64,000 nt of DNA from Trichaptum fuscoviolaceum (Eukaryota > Basidiomycota > Agaricomycetes > Hymenochaetales > Trichaptaceae). The notes beneath the pieces were generated by a model, which had not been told where the DNA came from, did not search any database, and worked only from the letters and a program-made list of their open reading frames with translations. A program made the translations under genes and the position numbers. Below, piece by piece: positions 60,587 to 64,000 of this stretch (position 1 is its first letter; every line of letters starts with the position of its first letter). The DNA lies in assembly GCA_910574455.1 (NCBI GenBank), contig CAJSYZ010000005.1:5456001-5520000 (forward strand), given 5' to 3'.

Positions 60587-61519
60587 CAGTCGGGACGAGT
60601 CTCTATCCCTACCGTCTACTCTCACTTCAGGGATCCCTGCTCAATCGACATCTAATCCTAAGTTCGCCTGGCCTGAGCGGCGTAAAGAGCCCAAAAACAT
60701 GGGAAGGATGCTGGAGAGGGAAGGTTGCGAAGTTGCGCGGTCGGATTCGTATATACGGGGCTATGTATCACCGGGCAGTTTGATGCATCCCAATATTCCG
60801 CTTGCATGCACAAAGGTCGACAAAGCGACTCACAACTCAATTTGCAAATGCCGCAAAGGGAAAAATATAACTGCATTTTCGACATCATCCAAGTTGTTGT
60901 CAACTTGTCGTGTTCCCATTCCTTGCCAAACACCTCTGCCCCGCCACCATTGCCGCCTAAACGGAGAACACTCGGTTTCAATGTGCAGTATGAGTCCATC
61001 ATCGGCCGACAGCGCAATTCCCTCAGCTCCGAGGACGAGAAACGCGCCTTCATGCAAATTACTCCTTCCGAAGCGGGTTGGGATGCATTCAAGTTGGCCC
61101 ATTTCCCATTTTGGCACGGTTCTAGTTCAAGTTTCGGGTTGTGTACAGGGATGACTGTTGTATGGTGAGTTACTCATGGCTTTCTTCGAAATCCTTCTAG
61201 AGCTGATGGAGCAGCTTCTTGTGCAGTGGGTTGTATCCTCCCGACTTCTTCGGAGTTAACATGACTCATTTTCTTGTTCGTTTGTGCTTAAAATGAAAAG
61301 AAGCCTTATAATCAAGTCATCCGGAAGAAATCATTTGTCATCTCCTACTATCAGTTCAACTTGCGGTTTATCCGAGTCATAGTACAAAGCACTAATAGCT
61401 CCCTCTCTCTTTCTAGAAGAATGGGAAATCAGAAAACTGACTTCAACTACTTTGTATAAGTGTGAAGTGGGAGCGGGTATTGTCCCCAAGATCATCATCA
61501 AGCCATTCCACCGTGAATC

Positions 61520-62561
61520 ATGTTCTCAAATCTTCGTACTATCCTTCTCATCCTCCTCTCCCTTGATTACGCACGCCTGCACCTCCGCACCGTCCTCCGC
61601 TTTCAGCTCGTTCAACGGTGGACAGCAAGGGCTCAAACGAAGGTACTTGTTTCATTCATATCAAGATCTGTACACTGACTTGTTGCTAGATACACAAGAA
61701 ACTGCAAACGTTTCTTGATCTTCTCGGGGTACCACCAACACCTCTCTCCGAATTACATCAATATAGGCTCCATAATATAGTTCCGATACAGTGTCGCACG
61801 GGCTTGGATGTGGACAATGCAGTGACTGCAATATATGCATCATTGCCACAGGTACCAGCTAGTAGATTTGTCTCGATCGACATCGAGTGGGCAAGTGGCG
61901 GAGAAGGGCCCAATCATCGCGTGGACCTCATCCAACTCGCAGTTCAACACCACATTTATCTAGTCAGGACGCATACTCTTACTGACCTTCCCCCTACGTT
62001 GGCGCAACTCCTTGGGGATGGTACAGTCATGAAAATTTCCGCAGGAATCAACGGTATGAATAACTTATCTTTTCTCCTGCGAGGTGGCCTAACAGAAGAA
62101 ATGGCAGGTGACGCAGTGCGTATAAAGCGCAAGTTTCGCACCTCTGTGCGCTCCTGTGTCGATCTGACAGATTGGGCACGCGTTGTCTACCCGGAAGTCT
62201 GGCCCAAAAACCCGACCTGGTCCCAACTGCTCTTAAACCCTCGTCTCTGGTTCCAGCATCCGACTCCGACTGTCAAGCTCGAAAAAATAGTGGGAGAAGT
62301 ATTGAGGCTGAACGTCAAGAAGAGTAGTGAGGTCACAATGAGTGACTGGGCAGCTGACGAGCTATCAGCGGCACAAAAAGAGTGTAAGTTATCATTCTGT
62401 TGTTCAAGATCAACCATCTTCAAGTTCTCACTTGCATGATCTGCTGTACTGGAATACTAGATGCAGCTATTGACGTTCACAGCACGTTTGCTGTAGCTTT
62501 GGCCCTGAGCCAAAGCCACTCACCCTTACCGGATAAGTACATCAAGAACTTCGAGGCTTGA
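61520..62561 (+). CDS. RNase D/WRN-like 3'-5' exonuclease-domain protein, copy 2, 305 aa
   Basis: Exons about 61520-61642, 61690-62383 and 62461-62561. The residues I compared match copy 1, including the D-x-E motif I, the GINGMNNL replacement at motif II and the Y-x3-D motif III across the last splice. Confidence 0.75.
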
Positions 62562-64000
62562 TCTAGTAGGCTGAGGCCCACCAGTAGCAGGTTTGACCAA
62601 ATGTGCTTGAGTTATCGAGTAAATTGTTGTGCGCATGCTCTTGTCTTTCAAAGTTGCCAGGAGATTCATGATTAAGATTTATTATTGAATTGCCTTTTTT
62701 TCCCGAATGATCACCGTAGTCTGAGGTATCAAAGTGGTTTGGAAGATGTCGCCAATGGTGTCTGTCTGCTGTTCGGATTGCTTGCCATGATGATGCTTCC
62801 AGTGGAGCTTTAAATCTAAAATTGGAACTTGAAGAGTTCAAGTTCAAGTTGCCACCGTGACTCGGACTGCACTTGCACTTGAACTTGAACTTGAACTTTT
62901 TACCACTGCGTCCCCTCAACGACACAGTGTACGTTCTCCAGTCTTGTTATGAGCACTTCTCCGCCATCCCCCACCCATTCCATAAGACCACTTATTGGCC
63001 TGAACAAGTTATGTTTTATCCTACCCTCAAGCTTGTATTGAACTCGCCTAGACTTCAACATTTCCGAATGAACCAAAAAACGATAGTGTACGTCTGAGAA
63101 CGTGCTTCTTGCTTGATCTTATCACTCACATTTGTCTTTAGTACCTGGAGAGGAGAAGGTGGGCGGCCTTGTTATAGTGAGAGGAGCTCCGACGTGCACG
63201 CTGAAGCGAGCATCTTCTACCTTTCGAACGACACCCGCTGAGGATAGGCCGATACATGTTGCATCACCAACTGTTGTGATCTTCATCAAAAATTAGTAAC
63301 AATCCTTCGTCTTCAACTAGAGTCGACACCGCCTTATAGGAAAGGAAGGGCAAGGGCCGTCCGCTGACGATTGAAGAGGTGGCAGAGGACGCTATTGATG
63401 AGGGGGCAGATGAACTACACGACCGATCCCGCGCCAGCCTTGCGCATGTGTCCTTGGATGCCCCTCGCTTCACATATCAGTTTCCTGCGCCGAAACCGCC
63501 ATTGCAACGTAGTAAATCTCGCGTCCGTCAATTGCAGGCTGACGGCCCCGGCCCCGGCCTCGGAACACCACCTCATACCGTCTTGCGAGACACCTTCATA
63601 CCTCTAGTTGAATGTGATACACCTCCGATAGTGAAAAACGCGATGACGCGAGGCGAACATCTTTCCATGAAACAGCTGCCAGCATCTCCCGGCCAATCTC
63701 TAGCAAGTCGCCGGAAGGTAGCGTGAACCTAGGCGCTACATCTAGTTCACAAGCATCGGACTACGGTGGCGAACATCTATGAGGGCATGCGAGGGAAGAG
63801 AATAAGCGCAACCTTTGAAGCCTCTGGAACTATAAGTACGGACTTCTCTTCTTGCTATTATATTACTAGGCTTATACTGGTTTATTCATCAGCGAAACCA
63901 CATGCGTCTATTTCGGATACTTTGCTCTTCAAACATATCATATCAACACAGATCTAACCGAAGCTAAATGTGTTAGACAATTATTGATCTGGACAACTTC
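62562..64000 (+). other. Relic region, copy 2
   Basis: Counterpart of 42836-44275, including the micro-palindrome patch at about 62805-62905 and the Pro/Ser/Arg-rich open frame at about 63379-63726. One A fewer in a homopolymer near 63080. The window ends just before the HAMP fragment would appear. Confidence 0.35.

Larger units (their letters stand above)
44619..64000 (+). repeat. Tandem direct duplication, unit copy 2 (right end beyond window)
   Basis: Repeats 24866 onward in the same orientation. The last base of the window corresponds to about 44275 of copy 1, so the equivalent of the HAMP fragment and the right-hand junction are not visible. Confidence 0.95.

Noticed and set aside
44619..64000. 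Copy 2 as an independent transposition of the unit
   Set aside because: It abuts copy 1 directly in the same orientation with shared microhomology, and no target-site duplication or terminal inverted repeats were seen at the border.

Overview
The window looks like nuclear DNA of an agaricomycete (mushroom-forming basidiomycete). The grounds are many 50-70 nt introns with GTRNGT donors, families typical of that group (a DUF6533-type membrane protein, a DUF1275 protein, a small ricin-B-like protein, a Plavaka-type transposase) and moderate GC. All gene models were built by eye from splice signals and reading-frame continuity. For most of them the joined exons sum to a whole number of codons.

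Left part, 1-21.1 kb, ordinary euchromatin: a short-chain dehydrogenase running off the left edge (minus); a basic, disordered nuclear-type protein (1976-3081, plus); a twelve-exon gene for about 1643 residues with ten copies of a C2HC zinc-finger-like module (9331-3727, minus); a 99-residue small protein (minus); a 156-residue ricin-B-like beta-trefoil candidate (minus); a single-pass membrane protein (14771-13114, minus); a DUF1275 protein (minus); and a DUF6533-type membrane protein (21060-19178, minus).

Right part, about 24.87 kb to the end of the window: two direct tandem copies of one unit of about 19.75 kb (copy 1 about 24866-44618, copy 2 from about 44619, running off the right edge). 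Apart from a few local patches the copies look almost identical. Each unit carries, in order: the 5' exons of a large gene read leftward (here 'AB'), a divergent Plavaka-like transposase, a divergent pair of unrecognised genes ('D', minus, 571 aa; 'E', plus, 935 or 922 aa) separated by a 1.9 kb hairpin-rich spacer, remnants of a WD40 gene, an RNase D/WRN-like 3'-5' exonuclease-domain gene, and non-coding or relic DNA. A HAMP-domain scrap of a group III histidine kinase sits exactly at the copy 1/copy 2 junction. Only copy 1 has a complete AB gene, because the unit begins inside an AB intron and the 3' half of AB lies outside it.

The most unusual material is in the repeated unit. A small set of short palindromes (CACTGGCAGTG, AGT/ACT runs, TTCAAGTTGAA, GCCTGAGGC, TTTAGGAC hairpins) fills its spacers, one large intron and even coding exons. 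The divergent D/E pair is unrecognised, and E differs sharply between the copies in short patches while its surroundings barely differ. The ten-module zinc-finger gene, with every internal exon in the same phase, is the other standout.
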